This document shows positions 1-7,725 of a stretch of DNA of 64,000 nt, in pieces. The notes beneath the pieces were generated by a model. That model was given only the letters and a program-made list of their open reading frames with translations, was not told the DNA's origin and ran no database searches. The position numbers were made by a program, and so were the translations under genes. Source of the DNA: JAWKSY01 sp041402125 (GTDB lineage: Bacteria; Planctomycetota; GCA-002687715; DRQF01); the NCBI GenBank assembly GCA_041402125.1, contig JAWKSY010000005.1, positions 186,001-250,000 on the forward strand, in the 5' to 3' direction. The stretch's first letter is position 1. Each line of letters opens with the position of its first letter.

Positions 1-604
1 GGGTGCCTCGACGGAGGACGGCGATGCCGTTCTTCCGCGCTCGGACGCCGCCCACCGGCCCGCCGCCGCGCGAGGCGGCGAGGATGCCCCCGCGCTGGAG
101 CGCGCGGTCGATCCCGCTCCGGCCGCCACCGCGCGTCCGGCCGCGGCGAGCGCCGCGCCCGGCGCCGCGCGTCCCGAGGGAGCGCCCTCGACTCTCGAGA
201 TCCGCGATCTCACCGAACAGATCCGCCTCAGCACGCGCCCCGGAGTCTCGCGGATCCAGCTCGTCCTCGAGCCCGTCGAGCTCGGACGCCTGGTCATCCG
301 GCTCTCGCTCAAGGGGCAGCACCTCGTCGGCCAGGTCTCGGCCGAGTCCGCCGAGGTCCTGCAGACGCTCCGCGAGAACCTGCCCGCTCTCCGCTCGGCG
401 CTCGCCGGCACCGGAGTGGCGGTCGAGGACTTCAGCTTCGAACACCGCGACTCGCGATCGGATCGCGAGGCCGCGTCCGAGACCCCGCGCACGGACCCCG
501 GCCGACGCCGAGCCGCGCGCATCTTCCAGGCCACGGAACGGGTGGGCGCCGCGCTCCCCCGCGTCCGGGTCGACGCGTCGGACGGTCTGAACATCTGGGT
601 CTGA
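1..604 (+). CDS. fliK: Flagellar hook-length control protein FliK, C-terminal part (5' end outside window)
   Basis: The frame is open from the window edge (codons start at base 2) to TGA at 602-604. The first 60 residues visible are Ala/Pro/Arg-rich linker, as usual for FliK. From about fragment residue 62 to 145 there is the FliK C-terminal (Flg_hook) domain, with the family hallmark LEPVELGRLVIRL and the following 'L..NLPALRSAL...G' helix. FliK measures the hook and switches the export apparatus from rod/hook to filament substrates by acting on FlhB. It lies 11 bp upstream of flgD, the usual fliK-flgD-flgE order. The family is clear; the full length cannot be judged. Confidence 0.88.
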   Translation, partial: GASTEDGDAVLPRSDAAHRPAAARGGEDAPALERAVDPAPAATARPAAASAAPGAARPEGAPSTLEIRDLTEQIRLSTRPGVSRIQLVLEPVELGRLVIRLSLKGQHLVGQVSAESAEVLQTLRENLPALRSALAGTGVAVEDFSFEHRDSRSDREAASETPRTDPGRRRAARIFQATERVGAALPRVRVDASDGLNIWV

Positions 605-615
605 GGGAGGGAACG

Positions 616-1269
616 ATGGAGATCGCATCAACGGCCGCCGGGGCATCCGGCACGCTCGGAGGCGTCAGCTCCGGGGCGTCTTCGCGAGTGAACACGCAGG
701 ACTTCCTGCAGCTTCTCACGACGCAGCTCGCGAACCAGAACCCGCTCGAACCGATCGGCGACACCGAGTTCATGGCGCAGCTCGCGCAGCTCTCGGCCGT
801 CGAGCAGGCGGAGAACCAGAGCTCGTTGCTCGAGCAGATCCTCTCCGGGATCCAGGCGACCAACGTCCTGTCCGGCCTCGGCAACGCCTCGAGCCTCATC
901 GATCGCACCATCAGCTACTTCGACGGCAACGCCATCGCCGAGGGTCGAGTCGGCGGCGTCAGCTTCGCGGACGGTCAGATCCGCCTCGAGGTCGGCAACA
1001 AGCTCGTGCCGCTCGGAAACGTCGTCTCCGTCGTCTCGGGCGGCGGAGCCACCGGGACCCCGGCCGCGGGTGAGAGCGCGGACGAGGTCGCCGGAGAGGC
1101 GGCGGAGGAGGCCGGAGACGCGACCGACGAGGTCGCCTCGACGCCGCCTGCGACCGGCTCGACCACGCCGCCGCCGAGCTCGTCGGCCTCGACGGAGGTC
1201 GACGACGAGCTCACGGACGACGCGAGCGGCAGCTCCGGTCCGGATCCTGACGACGCGATCGACGCCTGA
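616..1269 (+). CDS. flgD: Flagellar hook capping protein FlgD
   Basis: This 217-residue protein has the N-terminal FlgD signature DFLQLLTTQLANQNPLEP at residues 29-46, then the QLAQLSAVEQ helix. Residues about 95-140 look like the Tudor-like half of the FlgD cap domain. FlgD forms the scaffold at the hook tip that lets FlgE polymerise. The usual FnIII-like insertion is not recognisable. In its place the last 65 residues are low-complexity Ala/Glu/Thr/Ser/Asp, which is unusual for the family. It is preceded by GAGGGA about 6 bases before ATG and followed 44 bp later by flgE. Confidence 0.92.
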   Translation: MEIASTAAGASGTLGGVSSGASSRVNTQDFLQLLTTQLANQNPLEPIGDTEFMAQLAQLSAVEQAENQSSLLEQILSGIQATNVLSGLGNASSLIDRTISYFDGNAIAEGRVGGVSFADGQIRLEVGNKLVPLGNVVSVVSGGGATGTPAAGESADEVAGEAAEEAGDATDEVASTPPATGSTTPPPSSSASTEVDDELTDDASGSSGPDPDDAIDA

Positions 1270-1313
1270 AGGCGCGACGCCAGAAACGAACACGAGAGAG
1301 AGAGCAAACCACC

Positions 1314-3239
1314 ATGTTCACCGCCATGCGCATCGGCCTTTCCGGCCTCCGCTCCACGCAGCAGCAGCTCGACGTCATCGGCAACAACCTGACGAACTCC
1401 GAGACCCTCGGATTCAAGTCGGACCGCATGACCTTCGCGGACGCCTTCTACCGCAACTACGGCTCGGGCACGGGACCCAGCGGCGGCCTCGGCGGCCGCA
1501 ACGGCGCCCAGGTCGGACTCGGCGTCCAGATCGGCTCCGTCGACCACAGCGTCGCCCAGGGCAACCTCATCCAGACGGGCCGGGCGCTCGACATCGCCAT
1601 CCAGGGCAACGGCTTCTTCGTGCTCGGCGACGGCGAGAGCCAGTACTTCACGCGCGCCGGCAGCTTCTCGCTGGACAGCGCGGGCAACCTCGTCGACGGC
1701 AACTCCGGCCTGAAGGTCCAGGACATCAACGGTCAGGGGATCGTGATCGACCAGGACCTCGTGGTCCCGGCGCAGACGACGAGTCTCCTGCAGCTCGCCG
1801 GCAACCTGCCGGCCGTGGTCACCGGCCCGCTGGCCGAGATCCAGGAGTCCTCCACCGCGTACCAGGACGACCAGCCGCCGGCCCTGACGTCGACGGGTTC
1901 GGGCGCCACCGTCGACCTCTCCGGACTCACGCTCAGCTTCATCGTCGACGGCGGCAACGCGCAGTCCGTGACCGTGCCCGCCGGCACCGGCGCGCAGACG
2001 GCCGCCGCGAACGCGGCGACGCTGAACACGCTGCTCGCGGCCTCCGGCCTCACGAACCCGCCGATCGTCTCCACCTCGGGCAACGAGCTCGTCTTCACCG
2101 GCGCGACGACGGGCGACACCGGGACCATCGAGCTCGGCGGCGGCGTCGCGGCGACGCTCAACCTCACCGGCCTCAAGGCGACCGGCACCTCGACTGACGC
2201 CGTCGCGGCGACGCTCATCAACGACCTCAACTCCAACGCGTCGGACTACGTCCCCGGCGACATCATCCGCATCATCGGCACCGACAGCACCGGAGCGAGC
2301 ATCAGCGTGCCCTTCACCTTCGGTGCCGCGAACGACGGCGACACCTTCGGCGCCCTCGTCAACAAGATCCAGGGCGCCTTCCCGGACACGGCGGTGCAGA
2401 TCGTCGACGGCAAGATCAAGGTGACCGCGAACCAGACCGGCGAGAACCCGCTCGAGATCGTGCTCCAGGACGACGTCAACAGCACCGGCAACTCGAACTT
2501 CAGCCTCTACTCGCTGAACGCGACGCGCCAGGGCACGGGTCCGGACACCAAGACGAGCTCGATCACGATCTACGACTCGCTCGGCACCGCCCACGTCCTC
2601 ACCGGCACCTTCGAGCGCCAGGAGAACGGCACCTGGAACCTGGCGGTCTCCGTGCCCGAGAGCGAGGGCTCCGTCGTCACGGGCTCGCCGATCACCGGCA
2701 TCTCCTTCGGCGCCGACGGATCCTTCCAGGGCTCCGGCTCCCTGAGTCTCGACATCGCCTGGACCTCGAACGCCGCGCCCCAGTCGCTGACGCTCGACCT
2801 CGGCAGCCCGGGCGGCTTCACCGGCCTCACCGCGACCGCGGGTGCGAACTCCGCGCAGTTCGAGCAGCAGGACGGTTACCCCTCGGGAACGCTGGTCGGC
2901 ATCGACGTCACCGGCGACGGCACGATCCGCGGCGACTTCTCGAACAACCAGCGGCTGGATCTCGCCTCGATCGCCATCGCGCGCTTCCGCAACCCCGAGG
3001 GCCTCGTGAAGGTCGGCGGGACGCGATTCCGCCTCGGCGACAACGCCGGCCAGCCCATCCTGGGCGCGGCCCAGCAGGCCGGGGCCGGAACCCTGGTCGG
3101 CGGCGCGCTCGAGGGCAGCAACGTCGACACCGCCGAGGAGTTCGTGAAGCTCATCGAGGCGCAGCGCGCCTTCCAGGGCGCCTCGCGGATCATCTCGTCC
3201 GCGGACGAGCTCTTCCTCGATTTCCTCCAGATCGTCTGA
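1314..3239 (+). CDS. flgE: Flagellar hook protein FlgE
   Basis: This 641-residue protein starts with the rod/hook N-terminal helix motif GLRSTQQQLDVIGNNLTNS. It ends with the matching C-terminal helix (NVDTAEEFVKLIEAQRAFQG and onward) shared by axial flagellar proteins. The middle is Thr/Gly/Ser-rich beta structure with the FlgE D2-type segment SSITIYDSLGTAHVL near residue 420. At over 600 residues it is longer than enteric FlgE (about 400), so the exposed hook domains are expanded. FlgE polymerises into the universal joint under the FlgD cap. It is the last gene of the fliK-flgD-flgE unit, and a strong hairpin follows the stop. Confidence 0.93.
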   Translation: MFTAMRIGLSGLRSTQQQLDVIGNNLTNSETLGFKSDRMTFADAFYRNYGSGTGPSGGLGGRNGAQVGLGVQIGSVDHSVAQGNLIQTGRALDIAIQGNGFFVLGDGESQYFTRAGSFSLDSAGNLVDGNSGLKVQDINGQGIVIDQDLVVPAQTTSLLQLAGNLPAVVTGPLAEIQESSTAYQDDQPPALTSTGSGATVDLSGLTLSFIVDGGNAQSVTVPAGTGAQTAAANAATLNTLLAASGLTNPPIVSTSGNELVFTGATTGDTGTIELGGGVAATLNLTGLKATGTSTDAVAATLINDLNSNASDYVPGDIIRIIGTDSTGASISVPFTFGAANDGDTFGALVNKIQGAFPDTAVQIVDGKIKVTANQTGENPLEIVLQDDVNSTGNSNFSLYSLNATRQGTGPDTKTSSITIYDSLGTAHVLTGTFERQENGTWNLAVSVPESEGSVVTGSPITGISFGADGSFQGSGSLSLDIAWTSNAAPQSLTLDLGSPGGFTGLTATAGANSAQFEQQDGYPSGTLVGIDVTGDGTIRGDFSNNQRLDLASIAIARFRNPEGLVKVGGTRFRLGDNAGQPILGAAQQAGAGTLVGGALEGSNVDTAEEFVKLIEAQRAFQGASRIISSADELFLDFLQIV

Positions 3240-3261
3240 TCGGGGCGCATCTTCCCCTCTG

Positions 3262-3295
3262 ACGCGGCGTCGACCCTCCGGGGTCGGCGCCGCGT
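3262..3295 (+). terminator. Hairpin terminator after flgE
   Basis: A 15-bp stem (3262-3276 with 3281-3295) closes a 4-base loop TCCG, 22 bases after the flgE stop. One pair is G-U only in the + strand RNA, which fits a + strand terminator. A good T-tract is absent, as is common in very GC-rich genomes. Confidence 0.6.
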
Positions 3296-3347
3296 TCGTC
3301 GTTCCGGACCCGCGCGCCGACGGTCGAGAATTCATCCAATCTCGGGG

Positions 3348-3374
3348 TCAAGTCGCGCCTTGGAGTTCCGAGAA
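3348..3374 (+). promoter_or_regulatory. Sigma-28 (FliA)-like promoter for the PilZ gene
   Basis: TCAA (3348-3351), 15 bases, then TCCGAGAA (3367-3374). The FliA consensus is TAAA-N15-GCCGATAA. The same TCA(A/G)-N15-TCCGA layout occurs before fliC and fliD in this window, which makes a chance match less likely. The site lies between the flgE terminator and the ATG at 3418. Confidence 0.5.
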
Positions 3375-3417
3375 TCGGGAGAAGGGCCGAGCCCCCGGGG
3401 ATCCGAACGAGAGAGCC

Positions 3418-4329
3418 ATGCGATTCTTCCTGCAGTCCCGCGTCAACGTCCACGAACGCCTCGCCGCGATGCGCGGGGACTACGACGACGGTTCGCGGAC
3501 CTGGGAGTTCATCGTGGCGGCGGGCGTCCTCCTCGTCATTCTGGGCGGCCTGGCCTGGGTCTATCGCTTCTATCTCCAGCGTCTCGCCCGCAAGGCGCGC
3601 GTCCGGCTCTCCGACTTCGACGACGCCAAGAAGAACCGCAGCGTGAAGGACATCGACGCCGAGGTCGCGACGAAGCTCGGCGCGATCGCGAACGGGAGTG
3701 AGGTCTGGTTGTTCTGGACGGCCGGCGATCGCCGTCGCCGCAGCGCGGCGCGGGCCCAGGGTTTCGAGGAGGGGATGCTCCGCGTCATGCCCAACGACGG
3801 CGGGCTCTCGCGTCCCGAGGGCGCCGTGCGCGTGGTCGCGCCCTTCAACGGGACCCGGGGCCTGCAGTTCGAGACCGAGCTCGCGGAGAACTCCGGCGGG
3901 ATCTTCTACCTGCGTCCGGTCTCCGGCGAGCCGCCGATCGAGGTCAAGGACCGTCGCCGGATCGCCGTCGGGCTGAAGGGCGCCGCGGCGCCGACCGGCG
4001 AGGGCGCGGAGGAGGTCGAGGCCTTCCCGGTGCGGATCATCGACGTCTCCCAGGACGGCATCGGCGTCCTCTCCGACCGACCGATCGCGACCGGCGGCCG
4101 CTATCGTCTGAAGGTCGTCCTCGGCGACCGTGAGGAGATGCTCACCGTCGACACCCGCGCGTCCTGGGTCGACGAGGGCGTCGCGGGCATCCACCGCGGC
4201 GGGATGCAGATCGAGACCCGGAGCTTCCCGATCGACGCCCTGCTGTCGGACTACATCCGGCAGGAGGCCGGGCGACCCATGATCGGAGCCGAGCCCCAGC
4301 CCCGGCCGACCGCGGCCGCGGTCGGCTAG
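3418..4329 (+). CDS. Membrane-anchored PilZ-domain protein (putative c-di-GMP receptor)
   Basis: This 303-residue protein has one N-terminal membrane segment (about residues 28-48) and a mid-region that could be a YcgR-like N domain. A C-terminal PilZ-like domain covers about residues 180-280. The PilZ signature is present as a basic run (DRRRIAVG near 180) followed by DVSQDGIG near 210, matching the D/NxSxxG motif. PilZ proteins bind cyclic-di-GMP, and YcgR types slow the flagellar motor. The gene sits between flgE and flgF and has its own sigma-28-like promoter, which suggests a late-class motility brake or stator regulator. The membrane anchor differs from soluble enteric YcgR. The PilZ call is good; the motility role is inference. 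Confidence 0.72.
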   Translation: MRFFLQSRVNVHERLAAMRGDYDDGSRTWEFIVAAGVLLVILGGLAWVYRFYLQRLARKARVRLSDFDDAKKNRSVKDIDAEVATKLGAIANGSEVWLFWTAGDRRRRSAARAQGFEEGMLRVMPNDGGLSRPEGAVRVVAPFNGTRGLQFETELAENSGGIFYLRPVSGEPPIEVKDRRRIAVGLKGAAAPTGEGAEEVEAFPVRIIDVSQDGIGVLSDRPIATGGRYRLKVVLGDREEMLTVDTRASWVDEGVAGIHRGGMQIETRSFPIDALLSDYIRQEAGRPMIGAEPQPRPTAAAVG

Positions 4330-4330
4330 G

Positions 4331-4347
4331 CCGGAACTTTCTTCCGG
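4331..4347 (+). terminator. Possible weak terminator after the PilZ gene
   Basis: CCGGAA, loop CTTTC, TTCCGG starts two bases after the TAG stop. The stem is only 6 bp plus one wobble pair. Confidence 0.35.
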
Positions 4348-4475
4348 TCCGGGAAAGGACTTCCCGCTCCTCCGCGTGCGGCGGCGCCGAGGGGGCGGTC
4401 GGCGGTCGTGCGTAAATATCCACTCTGAAGCGACTTGCGGCCAGGTCTCCGTCGGGTCGCCCCCGCGGATCCGAC

Positions 4476-4491
4476 TGGCCCGCCGCTTGCC
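4476..4491 (+). promoter_or_regulatory. Sigma-54 (RpoN) promoter upstream of the flgF operon
   Basis: TGGCCC (4476-4481), 5 bases, TTGC (4487-4490). This matches the -24/-12 consensus TGGCAC-N5-TTGC with one mismatch and has the obligatory GG-N10-GC spacing. The start of flgF is 40 bases beyond the -12 element. The other sigma-54 site in this window (37186-37201) has the same spacing to its gene. Confidence 0.78.
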
Positions 4492-4530
4492 TTCTCCTCC
4501 CTCGGGGACCGGTCCCCGGGGAGAGAGCGC

Positions 4531-5256
4531 ATGGACGACTCCATCTTCATCGCGGCCAGCGGCATGCACGCCGTCGAGCGCATGCTCGAGAACTCGGCCT
4601 ACAACACGGTCAACGTCAACACCCCCGGCTTCCACCGGCAGAAGGTCGTCCTCCAGCGCTTCGGTGATCTGCTCGCCGACGCCGGACAGCGGGCCGACCT
4701 CATCGGCACGCGCGAGTACGTCTCCTTCGAGCAGGGTCGTCTCAACCCCACCGAGCTCCCCTTCGCCTCCGCCCTCGAGGGGGAGGGCTTCTACGCCGTC
4801 CGCGATCCGAACGGACGCGACCTCTACACGCGCAACGGCGACTTCAAGATCGACGCCGACGGCAAGCTGATCACGCGAGGATCGTTGACCGTCCTCGACG
4901 AGGACGAGCGCGACATCATCCTCGACCCGCGCGGCGGCACCGTCGACATCGACGAGAACGGCAACGTGAGCCAGGGCGGGGCCGTCGTCGGCCGCCTGCG
5001 CGTCGTCGAGTTCGCCACCGCCGATCGCCTCCGGCTCGAGGCGATCTCCGAGACGCTCTACCAGGCGCCCGAGGGCGTCGTCGGCGAGGAGGCGAAGGCG
5101 ACCAAGGTCCGCCAGGGCTACCTCGAGACCCCGAACTTCGACGCGGCCCAGGGCCTCGTCCAGATGCTGAACGCCCGACGCAACTACGAGGCGATGTCGA
5201 AGGCGCTGAAGGCGCTCGACGACTCGCGCGACCACCTGATTTCCGGCGCCCAGTGA
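4531..5256 (+). CDS. flgF: Flagellar basal-body rod protein FlgF
   Basis: This 241-residue protein is a proximal-rod axial protein. It has the N-terminal motif SGMHAVERMLENSAYNTVNV, with N-x-N-TPGFH following, and the C-terminal helix of the rod/hook family. Comparison with the adjacent FlgG, which has the cleaner FlgG hallmarks, makes FlgF the natural assignment; a second FlgG-like distal rod protein is possible. ATG 4531 is chosen because it follows GGGGAGAG and lies about 29 bases after the predicted sigma-54 transcription start. An in-frame start further upstream would lie before the promoter. It is the first gene of the rod/ring/junction operon. Confidence 0.85.
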   Translation: MDDSIFIAASGMHAVERMLENSAYNTVNVNTPGFHRQKVVLQRFGDLLADAGQRADLIGTREYVSFEQGRLNPTELPFASALEGEGFYAVRDPNGRDLYTRNGDFKIDADGKLITRGSLTVLDEDERDIILDPRGGTVDIDENGNVSQGGAVVGRLRVVEFATADRLRLEAISETLYQAPEGVVGEEAKATKVRQGYLETPNFDAAQGLVQMLNARRNYEAMSKALKALDDSRDHLISGAQ

Positions 5257-5333
5257 TCCCCGACGGGGGATCGCCGGACGCGTCCGAGTGAGTGAGCGCC
5301 CGCACGACGCGGGCGAGAGAGAGAGGACCGAAG

Positions 5334-6113
5334 ATGATCAAGGCGCTGTTCACGGCGGCGACGGGCATGCGAGCCCAGCAGACCCGCATCGACGTGATCT
5401 CGAACAACCTCGCGAACGTCAACACGACCGGCTTCAAGAAGTCGCTCGCGAGCTTCGAGGACCTGATCTACACCACGCCGCAGGACGCCACGCCGGCGTC
5501 GGGCGCGATCTCGCGGCCGACGGCGCTGCAGGTCGGCTCGGGCGCGCGGCTCGTGAGCACGACCAAGGTCTTCACCCCGGGTCAGCTCGAGGAGACGGGG
5601 CAGCCCCTCGACCTCGTGATCGGCGGTCCCGGCTTCTTCAAGCTCACCGACATCAACAACAACACCGTCTACAGCCGCGACGGCAACTTCAAGGTCGACG
5701 CCGACGGCAACGTCGTCAACTCGGCCGGCCTCCGTCTCGCCCCGGCGCTGACCGTGCCGGCCGGCGCCGACGTCACCGTCGGTCCGGACGGCCAGGTCTT
5801 CGCGCGCGTCGGCGACGAGGCCCAGTCGCAGATCGGCCAGATCGAGCTCGCGAACTTCCCGAACCCGGCCGGCCTCGAGGCGATCGGCAGCAACATCCTG
5901 CGCGAGACCGAAGCCTCCGGCGCCGCGATCAGCGCCAACCCCGGCCTGGACGGTCTCGGCCGCCTCCAGTCGGGCTACCTCGAGCGCTCGAACGTGGACG
6001 TCGTCTCGGAGCTCGTCGGTCTGATCATCGCGCAGCGCGCCTACGAGACGAACAGCCGCGCGATCTCGGCCGTCGACGAGATGCTCACCACCGTCAACCA
6101 GATCGTTCGCTGA
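5334..6113 (+). CDS. flgG: Flagellar distal rod protein FlgG
   Basis: This 259-residue protein matches FlgG closely in length and ends. The N-terminus is MIKALFTAATGMRAQQ followed by the ISNNLANVNTTGFK motif. The C-terminus has the NVDVVSELVGLIIAQRAYE helix. FlgG polymerises into the distal rod that crosses the P and L rings. ATG 5334 is preferred over an upstream in-frame start because it begins exactly at the family N-terminus and is preceded by GAGAGAGAGGACC. The 77-base gap after flgF contains a small GATCCCC/GGGGATC hairpin overlapping the flgF stop. Confidence 0.93.
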   Translation: MIKALFTAATGMRAQQTRIDVISNNLANVNTTGFKKSLASFEDLIYTTPQDATPASGAISRPTALQVGSGARLVSTTKVFTPGQLEETGQPLDLVIGGPGFFKLTDINNNTVYSRDGNFKVDADGNVVNSAGLRLAPALTVPAGADVTVGPDGQVFARVGDEAQSQIGQIELANFPNPAGLEAIGSNILRETEASGAAISANPGLDGLGRLQSGYLERSNVDVVSELVGLIIAQRAYETNSRAISAVDEMLTTVNQIVR

Positions 6114-6123
6114 GGAGGCCGTC

Positions 6124-7110
6124 GTGCGCAGCATCGCCAGCATCATCGTCCTCGCCGCCGTCGCCTCCCTCGCCGCCGCGCGCGGCCCCGTGGACGACGC
6201 TCCGGTCTGGATCACGCTCGAGAAGGACGCCGAGGTCCAGGGCCTCGTCGTCCGCCTCTCCGACATCGCCGAGATCTCGAGTCTCGACGCGCGCCTCGGG
6301 GCCCGCATCGAACGGATCGAGGTCGGCAACTTCGCCGAGGGTCGGGATCGCCTCGTCCTGCTTCGCGAGTCCGTGCGGGCGATCCTCGCCGAGCGCGGCT
6401 TCGGCGGCGAGGGCGTCGTGATCCGGGGCGCGGATCGCGTCGTCGTCCGTCCGATGACGGTCACGATCGCGCCCGATCGTCTGCGCCGGCTCGCCGAGGC
6501 CCACATCCGCGAGGTCCTGCGCGGCCAGAAGATCGACGACATCAAGAGCGCGGCGCCGCTCCGCCCGGTCACGATCCCCGGCGGTCGCTTCCAGTTCGAT
6601 CTCGAGGTGCAGGGCGACGAGCGCAACCCGCTCTACGCCGGTCGCGTCGAGATCGTCGTCGTCGCCAAGGTGGACGGCAAGATCGCCGAGCGCATCCCGG
6701 TGCCGATGACCGTCGAACGTCGCGGCACGATCGTCGTCGCCAAGCGTCGCATCCCCCAGGGGCGGCTCATCGAGTACGACGACGTCGAGACGCGAGAGGT
6801 GCCGCTGGGCGCCTACGGCGCCGGCCTCTCGTCCAGCGTCGAGCGGGTCGTCGGCCAGACGGCGCGCGGGACGCTCCTGAAGGATCAGCCGATCCGCGAC
6901 ACCTTCCTCCGGGCCCAGCCCGTGATCCGCCGCGGCGACGTCGTCACGGCTCGCGTCGTCCTGGGCCGCCTCGAGGTCAAGGCGCTCTGCCGCGCCCTCA
7001 AGGAGGGCGCGCCGGGCGACCGCATCGAACTCGAGAACGTCGAGACGGGCACGCGCGTCCTCGCCCTCGTCGTCGATTCCCGCACCGTCGACGCCCTGCT
7101 GCAGAACTGA
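6124..7110 (+). CDS. flgA: Flagellar P-ring assembly chaperone FlgA
   Basis: This 328-residue protein starts with GTG and has a cleavable signal peptide (about residues 1-20), so it is periplasmic. The C-terminal half carries the SAF/FlgA domain, about residues 195-325. This includes 'IVVAKRRIPQGRLIEYDDV' and the later 'VVGQTARGTLLKDQPI' segment, where FlgA proteins hold their conserved start-of-SAF motif. FlgA chaperones FlgI into the P ring. The gene lies 10 bp after flgG and 12 bp before flgH. It is longer than the enteric protein (about 219) and within the range of FlgA proteins with an extended N-terminal region. Confidence 0.88.
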   Translation: MRSIASIIVLAAVASLAAARGPVDDAPVWITLEKDAEVQGLVVRLSDIAEISSLDARLGARIERIEVGNFAEGRDRLVLLRESVRAILAERGFGGEGVVIRGADRVVVRPMTVTIAPDRLRRLAEAHIREVLRGQKIDDIKSAAPLRPVTIPGGRFQFDLEVQGDERNPLYAGRVEIVVVAKVDGKIAERIPVPMTVERRGTIVVAKRRIPQGRLIEYDDVETREVPLGAYGAGLSSSVERVVGQTARGTLLKDQPIRDTFLRAQPVIRRGDVVTARVVLGRLEVKALCRALKEGAPGDRIELENVETGTRVLALVVDSRTVDALLQN

Positions 7111-7122
7111 GGAGACCGAGAG

Positions 7123-7713
7123 ATGACCATCCGCACCCTCGCCATCGTCGCCCTGCTCGCCGGCACCGCCGGTGCCCAGTCCCTGTGGAACCCCGACCGG
7201 CCCGCGCCCTCGATGTTCTCGGACACGACGGCCCGCGGGATCGGCGACATCCTCACCATCGTGATCGACGAGCGGCAGACCGTCGCGAACGACGAGAGCA
7301 CGTCCTTCTCGAAGGACTCCTCGCTGGACGCCGCGCTGACGAACTTCGACGTCTTCCCGCGCTTCTTCGAGCCGCTTCCCTCGGCCTCCGGCAGCGCCAG
7401 CAAGAGCTTCGACGGCTCCGCGCAGGTCGACAAGACCGGGCGCTTCGAGACCAAGATCTCGGTCGTCGTGATCGACGTCATGCCCAACGGGAACATGCTC
7501 GTCGAGGGCACGCGTCGGATCGCGGTGGACGGCGATCGTCGCATCATCCGCATCACCGGCCAGGTCCGGCCCTACGACGTCACCCGGTCGAACACCGTCA
7601 AGTCCGAGTACGTCGCGAACGCCAGCTTCGCCATCGAGGGGACCGGCCCGTCCTCCCGCGCGGTGAACCGCGGCTGGTTCTCGCGCTTCCTCGACGTCAT
7701 CTGGCCCTTCTGA
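7123..7713 (+). CDS. flgH: Flagellar L-ring protein FlgH (no lipobox)
   Basis: This 196-residue protein has the FlgH core: SMFSDTTARGIGDILTIVID near residues 27-46, the VVVIDVMPNGNMLVEGTRR segment near 110, then GQVRPYDV and SEYVANASF. FlgH builds the outer-membrane L ring. The signal peptide ends ...LLAGTAGA-QS, a signal peptidase I type site. The family's usual lipobox cysteine is missing, and I see no cysteine anywhere in the protein. It therefore cannot be lipidated in the normal way. It is flanked by flgA and flgI with 12-bp gaps. Confidence 0.92.
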   Translation: MTIRTLAIVALLAGTAGAQSLWNPDRPAPSMFSDTTARGIGDILTIVIDERQTVANDESTSFSKDSSLDAALTNFDVFPRFFEPLPSASGSASKSFDGSAQVDKTGRFETKISVVVIDVMPNGNMLVEGTRRIAVDGDRRIIRITGQVRPYDVTRSNTVKSEYVANASFAIEGTGPSSRAVNRGWFSRFLDVIWPF

Positions 7714-7725
7714 GGGAGAACGAAC

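Noticed and set aside
5255..5272. GATCCCC/GGGGATC hairpin overlapping the flgF stop
   Set aside because: The stem is only 7 bp with no T-tract, and flgG follows as part of the same operon, so full termination is unlikely; attenuation is possible but unsupported.
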